Below are positions 1 to 5,227 of a stretch of 6,156 nucleotides of DNA, one piece after another. The first letter of the stretch is position 1, and each line of letters begins with the position of its first letter. The position numbers and the translations under genes are program-made. Below the pieces are notes generated by a model. It searched no databases, had not been told where the DNA came from, and saw nothing but the letters and a program-made list of their open reading frames with translations. The DNA is from an uncultured Bacilli bacterium (lineage in GTDB: Bacteria; Bacillota_I; Bacilli_A; RF39; UBA660). The stretch is from contig CALVTA010000068.1 in assembly GCA_944359735.1 (NCBI GenBank), forward strand, positions 1 to 6,156. Reading direction: 5' to 3'.

Positions 1-53
1 TTAGCATGTTTTGAAATATAGGGTTATAAAATTTAAAAAATTTCTAAAAGCTA

Positions 54-84
54 TTGACTTTTTATTAGCAAGTTTTTGTATAAA
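54..84 (+). promoter_or_regulatory. Alternative sigma-A-like promoter upstream of sigG
   Basis: TTGACT (54-59) and TATAAA (79-84) each match the vegetative consensus at five of six bases, but they are 19 bases apart, longer than the preferred 17. The -10 overlaps the candidate forespore -35, so at most one of the two readings is likely to be used at a time. The gene normally found upstream (sigE) lies outside the window if it is present, so read-through cannot be judged. Confidence 0.3.
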
Positions 85-108
85 AAAAATCCTATTTAAT
101 CATTACTA
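77..108 (+). promoter_or_regulatory. Candidate forespore (sigma-F/sigma-G type) promoter of sigG
   Basis: A GTATA element preceded by T (77-82) fits the -35 of forespore sigma factors (GHATR/GYATA). It is followed after 18 bases by CATTACTA (101-108), an imperfect match to the sigma-G -10 CATNHTA. Transcription would begin near 113-115, at the Shine-Dalgarno AGGAG, leaving a leader of about a dozen bases; other genes here have similarly short leaders. Autoregulation of sigG from such a promoter is known in Bacillus. The -10 match is imperfect, so this is a suggestion only. Confidence 0.3.
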
Positions 109-125
109 ATTTAGGAGATGATTAA

Positions 126-902
126 ATGGCTAATAATAAGGTTTTAATTAGTGGTATATCCACTTCAGACTTAAAAGTTTTATCTGGAGATGAAATGAAA
201 GATTTGTTTATAAAAATGCACAATGGTGATCCTTTTGCTCGAAATGATCTGGTTAGTGGTAATTTAAAACTTGTTTTAAGTATTTTAAGGAAGGTAAATA
301 ATAAAAATGAAAATCCTGATGATTTATTCCAAGTAGGTTGTTTTGGACTAGTTAAAGCGATAGATAATTTTGATTTATCTCGTGATGTTAAATTTTCAAC
401 TTATGCTGTTCCTATGATTTTAGGAGAAATCAAGAGATACTTAAGAGATAATAATAGTATTAGAGTTAGCAGATCAACTAAAGATTTAGCATATAAATCA
501 TTAAGACTAAAAGAAGAGTATTTTATGGAAAAAGGTGAAGAGTTAAGTCCACAAGAAATAGCAGATAGATTAAATGTAACTACTTATGATATTGTTTTCG
601 CTCTTGAATCTTTAAAAGATCCTGTTTCTATGTTTGAACCTATTTATAACGATGGTGGAGATACAATTTATTTATATGATCAAATCGAAGATAAAAAAGA
701 AACGGGTAGTGCTATTGAAAATCGTCTAGTAACAACTGATGCTGTTAATTCGTTAAATGAACGTGAAAAACATATCTTAAACGAGCGATATATAATAGGA
801 AAAACTCAAATGGAGATAGCTAAAGATATGAATATAAGTCAAGCTCAAGTATCAAGGTTAGAGAAAAATGCTATCAAACAATTAAAAAAAACTCTACGTT
901 AA
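126..902 (+). CDS. sigG: RNA polymerase sporulation sigma factor SigG
   Basis: A late forespore-specific sigma-70 factor that directs core RNA polymerase to genes for spore DNA protection and germination after engulfment. The 258 residues match the family length (260 in B. subtilis). The N terminus NKVLISGISTSDLKVL (4-19) carries the NKV-I-G-TS-L-VL signature that separates SigG from SigF. Region 2 is clear: DDLFQVGCFGLVKAIDNFD (65-83) and KFSTYAVPM with EIKRYLRDN (89-109). VSMFEPIYNDGGD (167-179) is typical of SigG, and region 4.2 (about 226-253) contains KTQMEIAKDMNISQAQVSRL. The ATG at 126 follows AGGAG (113-117) at good spacing. ylmC lies 54 bases downstream, beyond a hairpin that may reduce read-through. 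One oddity: Ser44 stands where B. subtilis SigG has Asn45. SigF or SigB are much less likely given the N-terminal signature. Confidence 0.96.
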   Translation: MANNKVLISGISTSDLKVLSGDEMKDLFIKMHNGDPFARNDLVSGNLKLVLSILRKVNNKNENPDDLFQVGCFGLVKAIDNFDLSRDVKFSTYAVPMILGEIKRYLRDNNSIRVSRSTKDLAYKSLRLKEEYFMEKGEELSPQEIADRLNVTTYDIVFALESLKDPVSMFEPIYNDGGDTIYLYDQIEDKKETGSAIENRLVTTDAVNSLNEREKHILNERYIIGKTQMEIAKDMNISQAQVSRLEKNAIKQLKKTLR

Positions 903-923
903 AAGCATAGACTTTCTTTTTTT
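889..923 (+). terminator. Probable intrinsic terminator at the end of sigG
   Basis: The left arm AAACTCTA (889-896) pairs with TAGACTTT (908-915) with one internal C-C mismatch and an 11-base loop. A C and seven T follow (917-923). The stem overlaps the last sigG codons and its stop. The mismatch makes it weak, so partial read-through into ylmC is plausible. Confidence 0.45.
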
Positions 924-933
924 ATCATAATTT
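905..933 (+). promoter_or_regulatory. Candidate sigma-E-like promoter for ylmC-yunB
   Basis: GCATA (905-909) supplies the ATA core of a sigma-E -35. Sixteen bases after it comes CATAATTT (926-933), close to the sigma-E -10 CATACANT. Transcription would start near 940, giving a leader of about 17 bases that includes the GGTGAT ribosome binding site. This would suit yunB, a mother-cell gene in Bacillus. It overlaps the sigG terminator hairpin. The match is by eye and imperfect. Confidence 0.28.
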
Positions 934-956
934 TAAATAGTAATGTGGTGATTATT

Positions 957-1184
957 ATGAGACTTTCAGATTTGCAAAGTAAAGATATAGTTAATATTAT
1001 AGATGGAAGAAATATAGGAAATATTATCGATGCTAAGGTAGATGTTAATACAGGAGAAATTATTAGTTTAATTGTAGAAAACAAAGGGAAGTTTATGTCT
1101 TTTAGTAAAGGAGAAGATACAGAGATTAGGTGGCAGAGCATTGAAAGAATAGGAGAAGATGTAATTTTAGTTAAATTAAATTAG
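957..1184 (+). CDS. ylmC: YlmC/YmxH family PRC-barrel sporulation-associated protein
   Basis: A small single-domain PRC-barrel protein of 75 residues, about the family's usual length (about 80). The diagnostic elements are LSDLQSKDIVNI-DGR-IG (3-21), the strand-turn DAKVDVNTGEIISLIV (25-40) and the C-terminal IRWQSIERIGEDVILV (57-72). The W--I--IGEDVILV ending is the family hallmark. The molecular function is not established; it follows sigG in many Bacillota, as here. An in-frame GTG at 945 was not used as the start, because GGTGAT (947-952) forms an extended Shine-Dalgarno four bases before the ATG at 957 and the protein then begins at the conserved MRLSDL. yunB starts 9 bases after the stop, so the two are probably cotranscribed. 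Confidence 0.9.
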   Translation: MRLSDLQSKDIVNIIDGRNIGNIIDAKVDVNTGEIISLIVENKGKFMSFSKGEDTEIRWQSIERIGEDVILVKLN

Positions 1185-1193
1185 GAGCAATAT

Positions 1194-1916
1194 ATGAAAA
1201 AGAAGAAAAAAATATATATTATATTATGTTTGCTTACATTATCTTTCCTTTGTGCACTATACCTAACTTTTATAATAGGTAAAAGATTAGAAAAAGTTAT
1301 TATTAATTATGCTACTACAGAAACAGAGCGTGTTGCTAATGTTATTTTAAATGATGTTGTTACTCTAGATAATGAAAAACTTGATTCTAATTTGTTCGAA
1401 ATAAGTCGTGATAGTAAAGGGAATATTGAATTAATTAATTTTGATAATAAGGTTACTAATAATTTATTACAAGAAATAAATGAAAAAGCTTTAAAACGAT
1501 TAAGTGATATAGAAAAAGGTAAAGCTAATGATTTAGAATTGTCTGATTCATTAAAAGGAACTAGATTAACTTATTTGGAAGATGGTATAGTATGTGATAT
1601 TCCACTTGGTGTATTATTTCACAACTCTTTAATAGTTAATTTAACAGCTAGTATTCCAATTAGATTCTCATTTATTGGTACAGTTAGTAGTAATTTAGTT
1701 ACTAATGTTAAAGAATATGGTTTTAATAGTGCTTTAGTAGAAGTGGGACTTGAGGTTACGATTAAAGAACAAATAACTATGCCTCACTCTACTGAAAGTA
1801 TTCCTATAACTACTACTATAAATTTAGCAACCCAAATTATTCAAGGTAGTGTTCCAGAATATTATAATGGATCTTTTAAAACAACTTCATCCACTTTTTT
1901 TACTAAAACAGATTAG
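1194..1916 (+). CDS. yunB: Sporulation protein YunB
   Basis: A membrane-anchored sporulation protein of 240 residues (about 250 in Bacillus), expressed in the mother cell in species where it has been studied; its biochemical role is unknown. A lysine-rich start (KKKKK, 2-6) precedes one membrane helix (about 7-28), so the rest probably lies outside the mother-cell cytoplasm. The conserved C-terminal domain is easily recognised: GIVCDIPLGVLFHNSL (131-146), IPIRFSFIGTVSSNL (154-168), VKEYGFNSALVEVGLEV (172-188), then QITMPHSTESIPITT (193-207) and IIQGSVPEYYNG (215-226). AGGAG (1183-1187) overlaps the ylmC stop and sets the ATG at 1194, indicating translational coupling. In B. subtilis yunB lies in the yun/yut region, and yutD, yutH and a NifU-like gene are near it here too. 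Confidence 0.92.
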   Translation: MKKKKKIYIILCLLTLSFLCALYLTFIIGKRLEKVIINYATTETERVANVILNDVVTLDNEKLDSNLFEISRDSKGNIELINFDNKVTNNLLQEINEKALKRLSDIEKGKANDLELSDSLKGTRLTYLEDGIVCDIPLGVLFHNSLIVNLTASIPIRFSFIGTVSSNLVTNVKEYGFNSALVEVGLEVTIKEQITMPHSTESIPITTTINLATQIIQGSVPEYYNGSFKTTSSTFFTKTD

Positions 1917-1946
1917 GATATGTTATACTTTTATCAGGTGATATAT

Positions 1947-2219
1947 ATGTATAATTTATTAGATGCTAACTATAAAGTGATAAAAGGTAAAGGAAATTTT
2001 AATTATGAAGAAATAAAAAACATATTTACTGATTACTTTTTGGAGTTCGATTATGTTTTAGGAGATTATTCTTATGGAAAAGTACGTCTTAAAGGTTTTT
2101 ATGACAATAATAATAAAAAGGTAACAGAAATTAATAATATAAAATATTTAGATAATTATATTAAAGAATATTGTGCCCCTGGATCTAGAATATTTTTATT
2201 AAAAAAAACAAAAGAATAA
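1947..2219 (+). CDS. yutD: YutD-like protein (DUF1027 family)
   Basis: A short cytoplasmic protein of the YutD family, with no settled function. In 90 residues it shows the family core FDYVLGDYSYGKVRLKGFYD (34-53), followed by the C-terminal LDNYIKEYC (68-76) and IFLLKK (82-87). An in-frame ATG at 1920 would add nine residues (MLYFYQVIY), but it has only AGG two bases in front. The ATG at 1947 is preceded by AGGTGAT (1936-1942) with four bases between, the same arrangement as ylmC, so 1947 is preferred. The 30-base gap after yunB and the lack of a terminator between them suggest cotranscription. yutD is a near neighbour of yunB in B. subtilis. Confidence 0.85.
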   Translation: MYNLLDANYKVIKGKGNFNYEEIKNIFTDYFLEFDYVLGDYSYGKVRLKGFYDNNNKKVTEINNIKYLDNYIKEYCAPGSRIFLLKKTKE

Positions 2220-2241
2220 TCTACAAAATAATATTTTTAGA

Positions 2242-2258
2242 AAAATTTCGTAAATTTT
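2242..2258. repeat. AT-only hairpin after yutD
   Basis: AAAATTT (2242-2248) and AAATTTT (2252-2258) form a perfect 7-bp inverted repeat around a CGT loop, 22 bases after the yutD stop. No T-run follows on either strand, so it is not a classical terminator. It could be a 3'-end stabilising structure or simply a product of AT-rich composition. Confidence 0.4.
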
Positions 2259-2267
2259 AATACTAAA

Positions 2268-2323
2268 TTCCGTTTTTAGGCAAATTATTTTAAATACAAG
2301 ACTTATTTCTATTAAAAACGGAA
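2268..2323. repeat. Perfect 11-bp inverted repeat spaced by 34 bp
   Basis: TTCCGTTTTTA (2268-2278) and TAAAAACGGAA (2313-2323) are exact reverse complements, and a G-U pair could extend the stem inward by one. The CCG/CGG core stands out in this AT-rich DNA. Neither strand has a T-run after the repeat. It lies in the 212-bp gene-free stretch 2220-2431 and may be a structured RNA element or a binding site for a dimeric protein; no known riboswitch or operator was recognised. Confidence 0.6.
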
Positions 2324-2361
2324 ATACAAAATAAAATTCACGCGTTTTAAAAAAAATGTAA

Positions 2362-2388
2362 AAATAGGCTTTCTATTTCTTTTTTTTT
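2362..2388 (+). terminator. Probable intrinsic terminator of the sigG-yutD unit
   Basis: AAATAG (2362-2367) pairs perfectly with CTATTT (2373-2378) around the loop GCTTT. A C and nine T follow (2380-2388). The stem is short and AT-rich, but the T-run is strong. It lies 143 bases after yutD, and its T-run forms the spacer of the next promoter. Confidence 0.5.
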
Positions 2389-2398
2389 ATGTTAAAAT
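2370..2398 (+). promoter_or_regulatory. Extended -10 promoter for the DUF1292/coiled-coil operon
   Basis: TG (2390-2391), one base, then TAAAAT (2393-2398) gives an extended -10 with five of six consensus bases. A poor -35 (TTTCTA, 2370-2375) lies 17 bases upstream, across the T-run. Transcription would begin near 2405, leaving a leader of about 27 bases with a strong GGGAGG. Confidence 0.55.
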
Positions 2399-2431
2399 TA
2401 TCTATAGAATAGCAAAGGGAGGAAAAAAAGG

Positions 2432-2707
2432 ATGAATGAAAAAAAGAAAATGACTTTATCAATTATAAATGAAGATGGCTCTATTGACGAAGTAGAAGTT
2501 GTCATCGCTTTTGAATTTAAGGATACAAAAAAAGAATATGTTGTTTATACAAAAAATGAAAAAGATGAAAACGGTAATGTAACAGTTTACGTTTCTAGAG
2601 TTGATAGGAGTGGAGATACTCCAAAACTATATGGCATTGATGATGAAGATGAATGGAATAGAGTAAAAGATGTATTAAGAAAATTATCAAAAAAAGAAGG
2701 TCAATAA
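2432..2707 (+). CDS. DUF1292 family protein (YrzB-like)
   Basis: A small acidic protein of 91 residues, the usual length for DUF1292 (YrzB of B. subtilis has 93). The family pattern is visible: an early IINEDGSIDEVEVVIAFEF (11-29), then a KEYVVYTKNE strand (34-43), a VYVSRVD segment (52-58) and a closing DEDEWNRVKDVLRKL helix (71-85). The function of the family is unknown. GGGAGG (2417-2422) lies nine bases before the ATG, one of the best ribosome binding sites in the window. The next gene starts 32 bases downstream with no terminator between, so the two form an apparent operon. In other Bacilli DUF1292 usually sits with yrrK/yrzL-type genes; that context is absent here. Confidence 0.85.
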   Translation: MNEKKKMTLSIINEDGSIDEVEVVIAFEFKDTKKEYVVYTKNEKDENGNVTVYVSRVDRSGDTPKLYGIDDEDEWNRVKDVLRKLSKKEGQ

Positions 2708-2739
2708 TTAACATTTACAATTAGTTGGAGGCGATTAAC

Positions 2740-4005
2740 ATGCGTGAAAATGAAAATTTCAAACTTACAAACATAAATAATTTAAGTGTTTTAGCAGGTG
2801 ATGCACATAAGTTAAAGTTAGTAGTAACTTCATATGCTACTATATTAGAAGTTCAAGATGCTTATATAGAAGAGGAAATAGACAAAGCAAAAACAACAGT
2901 AGCTGATTTAAAAGAAGAAATTACAAGTAGTGAGACAAAAGATAAGAATACCATAAAAAGCAAAAAAGAAGAATTAACACAACTAAAAGAAGTTCTTAAA
3001 AGTTTGCAAAGTAGGTATAAAGAGTTTTCAGATTTACATAAAAAATTTATGGTTTTTTCTAAAAAAATCTTAAGTTTGCCAGATGAAAATAAAGAAGAAT
3101 TAGCAAGAACTGGGTGGACAATTGAAAATGATACTAAGGATGGTTATATAAGCTTAGATAGGTTAGAACAAACTTATAGTGCTGCTCAAAATAGTTTGTT
3201 GGATATCAATGACAACAATATATTCTCTAACATTGATGTTGGTGCTATTAGTAAAGAAGTAGAGAATACCATGAATGAAAAAAATGATGATGGAATTCCT
3301 AAAGGTAAAGTTATTTCTGATAATGTTAATCCTGAAACTTTCGATAATGATATAAGAGAGTTTGCCGAAGATATAAAACGTAAGGTTGATAAAAACAAGG
3401 TGACTGCGGATACTATGGCTGGCATTCTTAATTCACCATTTGCACCAGCAGGTAAAACCACTCAAAGTTCAGAATCACCAAAAAGTTCATCACCTATTAT
3501 AGAAAATAATTTTGATTATGTGCCTGATAGTACTCCTGATTTATCTTGGACTAAATTAGTAGAAGAAAAAAAACCAAATAATCAAACTATAGATTTTGGT
3601 AATAAAACTGAAGGGCAAGAAAGTAAAGCTGGATATGAACCTGAAATAAATGAAAAAAATATTACAGAAATGAAAAAAAAGTTAGAAGAAGCTTTAGGTA
3701 ACTTAGAAAATTTAAGAAATCAAGGTGCTGCTTTAACACAAGAAGAAGAAAGAACGCGAACCGAAGCTGAAGAAGCAAAAGCTAAACTTAAGAACGCACA
3801 ACTTGAACAACAGAAGAAAGAATATATGCAACTTAAAAAAGAACTAGGAAGAGTAAAAGAAGAAATTGCTGCTCAAAAAGAAGCAAACGCCCAAAGACAG
3901 AGTAATATAAACGAAAATAATGCTTCGATTATAGCAACAAACGAGAAACTTAAAAACTACATTAATCCTGAAGAAGAACAAAACGAACGAGGACATTTTA
4001 AGTAA
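2740..4005 (+). CDS. Unrecognised 421-residue coiled-coil protein
   Basis: I do not recognise this protein. It has no signal peptide, membrane segment or cysteine, and it is strongly charged. A conserved-looking head (1-35, FKLTNINNLSVLAGDAHKL) leads into a long helical segment with heptad-like spacing (about 38-110). A mixed region with a few ordered motifs follows (112-230, including GWTIEND and GYISLDRLEQTY), then a Ser/Pro/Asn-rich linker (about 231-300). A second long coiled coil of Glu, Lys, Gln and Ala (about 303-405) closes the protein. The likely role is structural or scaffolding in the cytoplasm, by inference. The start was placed at ATG 2740 rather than an in-frame TTG at 2725, because GGAGG (2727-2731) is the ribosome binding site eight bases upstream. 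It follows the DUF1292 gene in an apparent operon and ends at a probable terminator. Confidence 0.8.
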   Translation: MRENENFKLTNINNLSVLAGDAHKLKLVVTSYATILEVQDAYIEEEIDKAKTTVADLKEEITSSETKDKNTIKSKKEELTQLKEVLKSLQSRYKEFSDLHKKFMVFSKKILSLPDENKEELARTGWTIENDTKDGYISLDRLEQTYSAAQNSLLDINDNNIFSNIDVGAISKEVENTMNEKNDDGIPKGKVISDNVNPETFDNDIREFAEDIKRKVDKNKVTADTMAGILNSPFAPAGKTTQSSESPKSSSPIIENNFDYVPDSTPDLSWTKLVEEKKPNNQTIDFGNKTEGQESKAGYEPEINEKNITEMKKKLEEALGNLENLRNQGAALTQEEERTRTEAEEAKAKLKNAQLEQQKKEYMQLKKELGRVKEEIAAQKEANAQRQSNINENNASIIATNEKLKNYINPEEEQNERGHFK

Positions 4006-4021
4006 GACGTTCTTTTTTTTT
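3980..4021 (+). terminator. Probable intrinsic terminator after the coiled-coil gene
   Basis: GAACG (3985-3989) pairs with CGTTC (4008-4012) across an 18-base loop containing the stop codon. After one mismatch, four upstream A (3980-3983) can pair with the start of a nine-T run (4013-4021). The stem is short and the loop long, so the T-run is the main support. Confidence 0.45.
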
Positions 4022-4029
4022 ATTTCTTT

Positions 4030-4037
4030 CATATACT
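4030..4037 (+). promoter_or_regulatory. Candidate -10 for the yutH-like gene
   Basis: CATATACT (4030-4037) can be read as a sigma-E/sigma-K -10 (CATANANT) or, from 4032, as the vegetative TATACT. Upstream is the terminator's T-run, with no clear -35 for either class. A start near 4044 would leave about 11 bases to the ATG. In B. subtilis yutH belongs to the mother-cell programme, which favours the sporulation reading. Confidence 0.3.
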
Positions 4038-4054
4038 TTAATGAGGTTTTATAT

Positions 4055-4957
4055 ATGAAAAATGCTCTTTTTTATTACTATCAACTTACACCACAAAAGA
4101 TTATCAAAAAGGATAAATACTATTGCTTTGAAATTGATAATTGGATGTATTATCTATGGCTAATTGATAGTCCATTAGATTACATTAATGATTTATTAAT
4201 AGTTAATAAAATGCTTATTAACACTAATTTTATGACTATAGTTTATAACACTAATAGAGAAGCTATAAGTATCATAAATAACCGTTATTATATGCTTTTA
4301 AAGGGAATAAAAGACTATAAATTTGATCTTAATAACTTTTATAATCCTTATTATTTTAATGGCGAAATGCTAAATTTAAAGTTTCTAAATCATAGTGATT
4401 GGGGTAATTTATGGACCAGTAAGATAGATTATTTTGAATATCAAAAGGAATATATTAAAGTAAAATATAAAAAATTATACAAAAGTTTGGACTATTTCAT
4501 TGGTTTAAGTGAAAATGCTATTAGTTATTTTTATGCAACTAATACCTATGTAAAAAAAGATTATTTAGATAATCTAGTAATATCTAGAAGAAGAATAAAT
4601 TTAGAAGATATAAGTTTTTATAATCCATTGAATATTGTTATAGATAATAAAGCTCGTGATAGTGGCGAATATCTTAAATACCTATTTATAAAAGACGATT
4701 ATACATATGACTTTATAGAAACTTTTTTGAACAATCTTAATTATAGTAACTATCAGTATTGTTTATTAATGTCAAGATTACTATATCCTAGTTTTTATTT
4801 TGATATTTATGAAAAAATAATAAATGGAGCATGTAACGAAAAAGAAATAAATAAAATTTTAAAACGAATAGGAGAATATGAACAATTTTTAAAATATATT
4901 TATAATATTTTAAATAAAAAAAAGTCTATTTTACAAATAGACTGGTTAGATTCTTAA
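4055..4957 (+). CDS. yutH: Spore coat-associated YutH-like protein
   Basis: Probably a member of the CotS/YutH group of spore-coat proteins, which share the aminoglycoside-phosphotransferase/kinase-like fold and act in the mother cell on the forming coat. The 300 residues are rich in Tyr, Asn and Ile. Recognisable blocks are HSDWGNLWTSKIDYFEYQ (113-130), ISRRRINLED (176-185), NPLNIVIDNKARDSGEYLKY (190-209) and LLMSRLLYPSFYFDIYEKII (237-256). The D-x3-RD-x2-EY/W motif around 197-206 is what suggests YutH. The catalytic His/Asp loop expected of an active kinase is not visible, so it may be a pseudokinase. GAGGT (4043-4047) supports ATG 4055. The neighbouring yunB, yutD and NifU genes fit the B. 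subtilis yut region. The last codons also encode the terminator of the convergent gene. The family assignment rests on remembered motifs and context. Confidence 0.62.
   Translation: MKNALFYYYQLTPQKIIKKDKYYCFEIDNWMYYLWLIDSPLDYINDLLIVNKMLINTNFMTIVYNTNREAISIINNRYYMLLKGIKDYKFDLNNFYNPYYFNGEMLNLKFLNHSDWGNLWTSKIDYFEYQKEYIKVKYKKLYKSLDYFIGLSENAISYFYATNTYVKKDYLDNLVISRRRINLEDISFYNPLNIVIDNKARDSGEYLKYLFIKDDYTYDFIETFLNNLNYSNYQYCLLMSRLLYPSFYFDIYEKIINGACNEKEINKILKRIGEYEQFLKYIYNILNKKKSILQIDWLDS
4912..4943 (-). terminator. Intrinsic terminator of the NifU-domain gene, inside the yutH-like gene
   Basis: On the + strand AGTCTATTT (4923-4931) and AAATAGACT (4935-4943) form a perfect 9-bp stem with a 3-base loop, with eight A at 4916-4923 on its left. 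Read on the - strand this is a stem followed by a run of T, a textbook intrinsic terminator about 11 bases past the NifU gene's stop. The + strand has no T-run after the stem, so termination should act only on leftward transcription. The DNA also encodes residues 288-297 of the YutH-like protein. Confidence 0.85.
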
Positions 4958-5181
4958 TTAATATTTTGCACTTCTTTAACTTCGGGTACCTCGTTCATAA
5001 TCATTTGCTCAATTCCATCTTTTAAGGTTATATCAAGAAATTCACAACCTTCACAAGCTCCTCCAAGTTTAACATAAACAATACCATCTTTAAAATCAAT
5101 ATACTCTAAAGAACCACCATCACTTATTAAAAAAGGTTTTAATTCATCAATAATACTTTTTATTTTATCTTCTGTTTTCAT
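4954..5181 (-). CDS. NifU-like C-terminal domain protein (Nfu type, cf. YutI)
   Basis: A stand-alone Nfu domain that binds and delivers an iron-sulphur cluster to apo-proteins, usually as a dimer bridged by the CxxC cysteines. The 75 residues cover the whole domain (73-80 is usual; YutI of B. subtilis is longer at about 111). Seen in order: KIKSIIDELKPFLISDGGSL (6-25, the family's RP-L--DGG block), GIVYVKLGGACEGC (33-46) with Cys43 and Cys46, TLKDGIEQMI (52-61) and the closing VPEVKEVQNI (65-74). The start is fixed by GGTGAT three bases upstream. It is transcribed alone, from a good promoter to its own terminator. Its stop and that of the YutH-like gene share the palindrome TTAA (4954-4957). 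Confidence 0.93.
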   Translation of the reverse strand: MKTEDKIKSIIDELKPFLISDGGSLEYIDFKDGIVYVKLGGACEGCEFLDITLKDGIEQMIMNEVPEVKEVQNIN

Positions 5182-5196
5182 TAAATCACCATCATA

Positions 5197-5225
5197 ATTA
5201 TAGTAATTTTTTATAAAAATGTAAA
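5197..5225 (-). promoter_or_regulatory. Sigma-A promoter of the NifU-domain gene
   Basis: On the - strand TTTACA (5225-5220) and a perfect TATAAT (5202-5197) are 17 bases apart. Transcription would begin near 5190, directly at GGTGAT, leaving a leader of only about 9-12 bases. Its -35 is two bases from the -35 of the rightward promoter. Confidence 0.75.
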
Positions 5226-5227
5226 GG

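Noticed and set aside
945..956. Upstream GTG start for ylmC
   Set aside because: These bases form the GGTGAT ribosome binding site for the ATG at 957, where the conserved protein begins.
899..1141. 80-codon open frame on the - strand
   Set aside because: It is antisense to ylmC, which is a clear family match with a good ribosome binding site; the hydrophobic low-complexity translation is a shadow.
1920..1946. Upstream ATG start for yutD
   Set aside because: It is only three bases after the yunB stop with a badly spaced AGG; the ATG at 1947 has AGGTGAT at proper spacing.
2340..2345. ACGCGT palindrome in the spacer as a possible operator
   Set aside because: Only six bases are symmetrical and the flanks do not extend the symmetry; too short to claim a regulator site.
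2220..2431. Known riboswitch, T-box or small protein gene in the spacer
   Set aside because: No recognisable riboswitch core, no T-box sequence, and no open frame with a ribosome binding site was found.
2725..2739. Upstream TTG start for the coiled-coil gene
   Set aside because: It overlaps the GGAGG ribosome binding site that serves ATG 2740.
3186..3461. 91-codon open frame on the - strand
   Set aside because: It is antisense to the coiled-coil gene, with no ribosome binding site or family resemblance.
3844..4032. 62-codon open frame on the - strand rich in Phe and Ser
   Set aside because: It is the complement of the A-rich coiled-coil 3' end and terminator; the apparent membrane character comes from T-runs.
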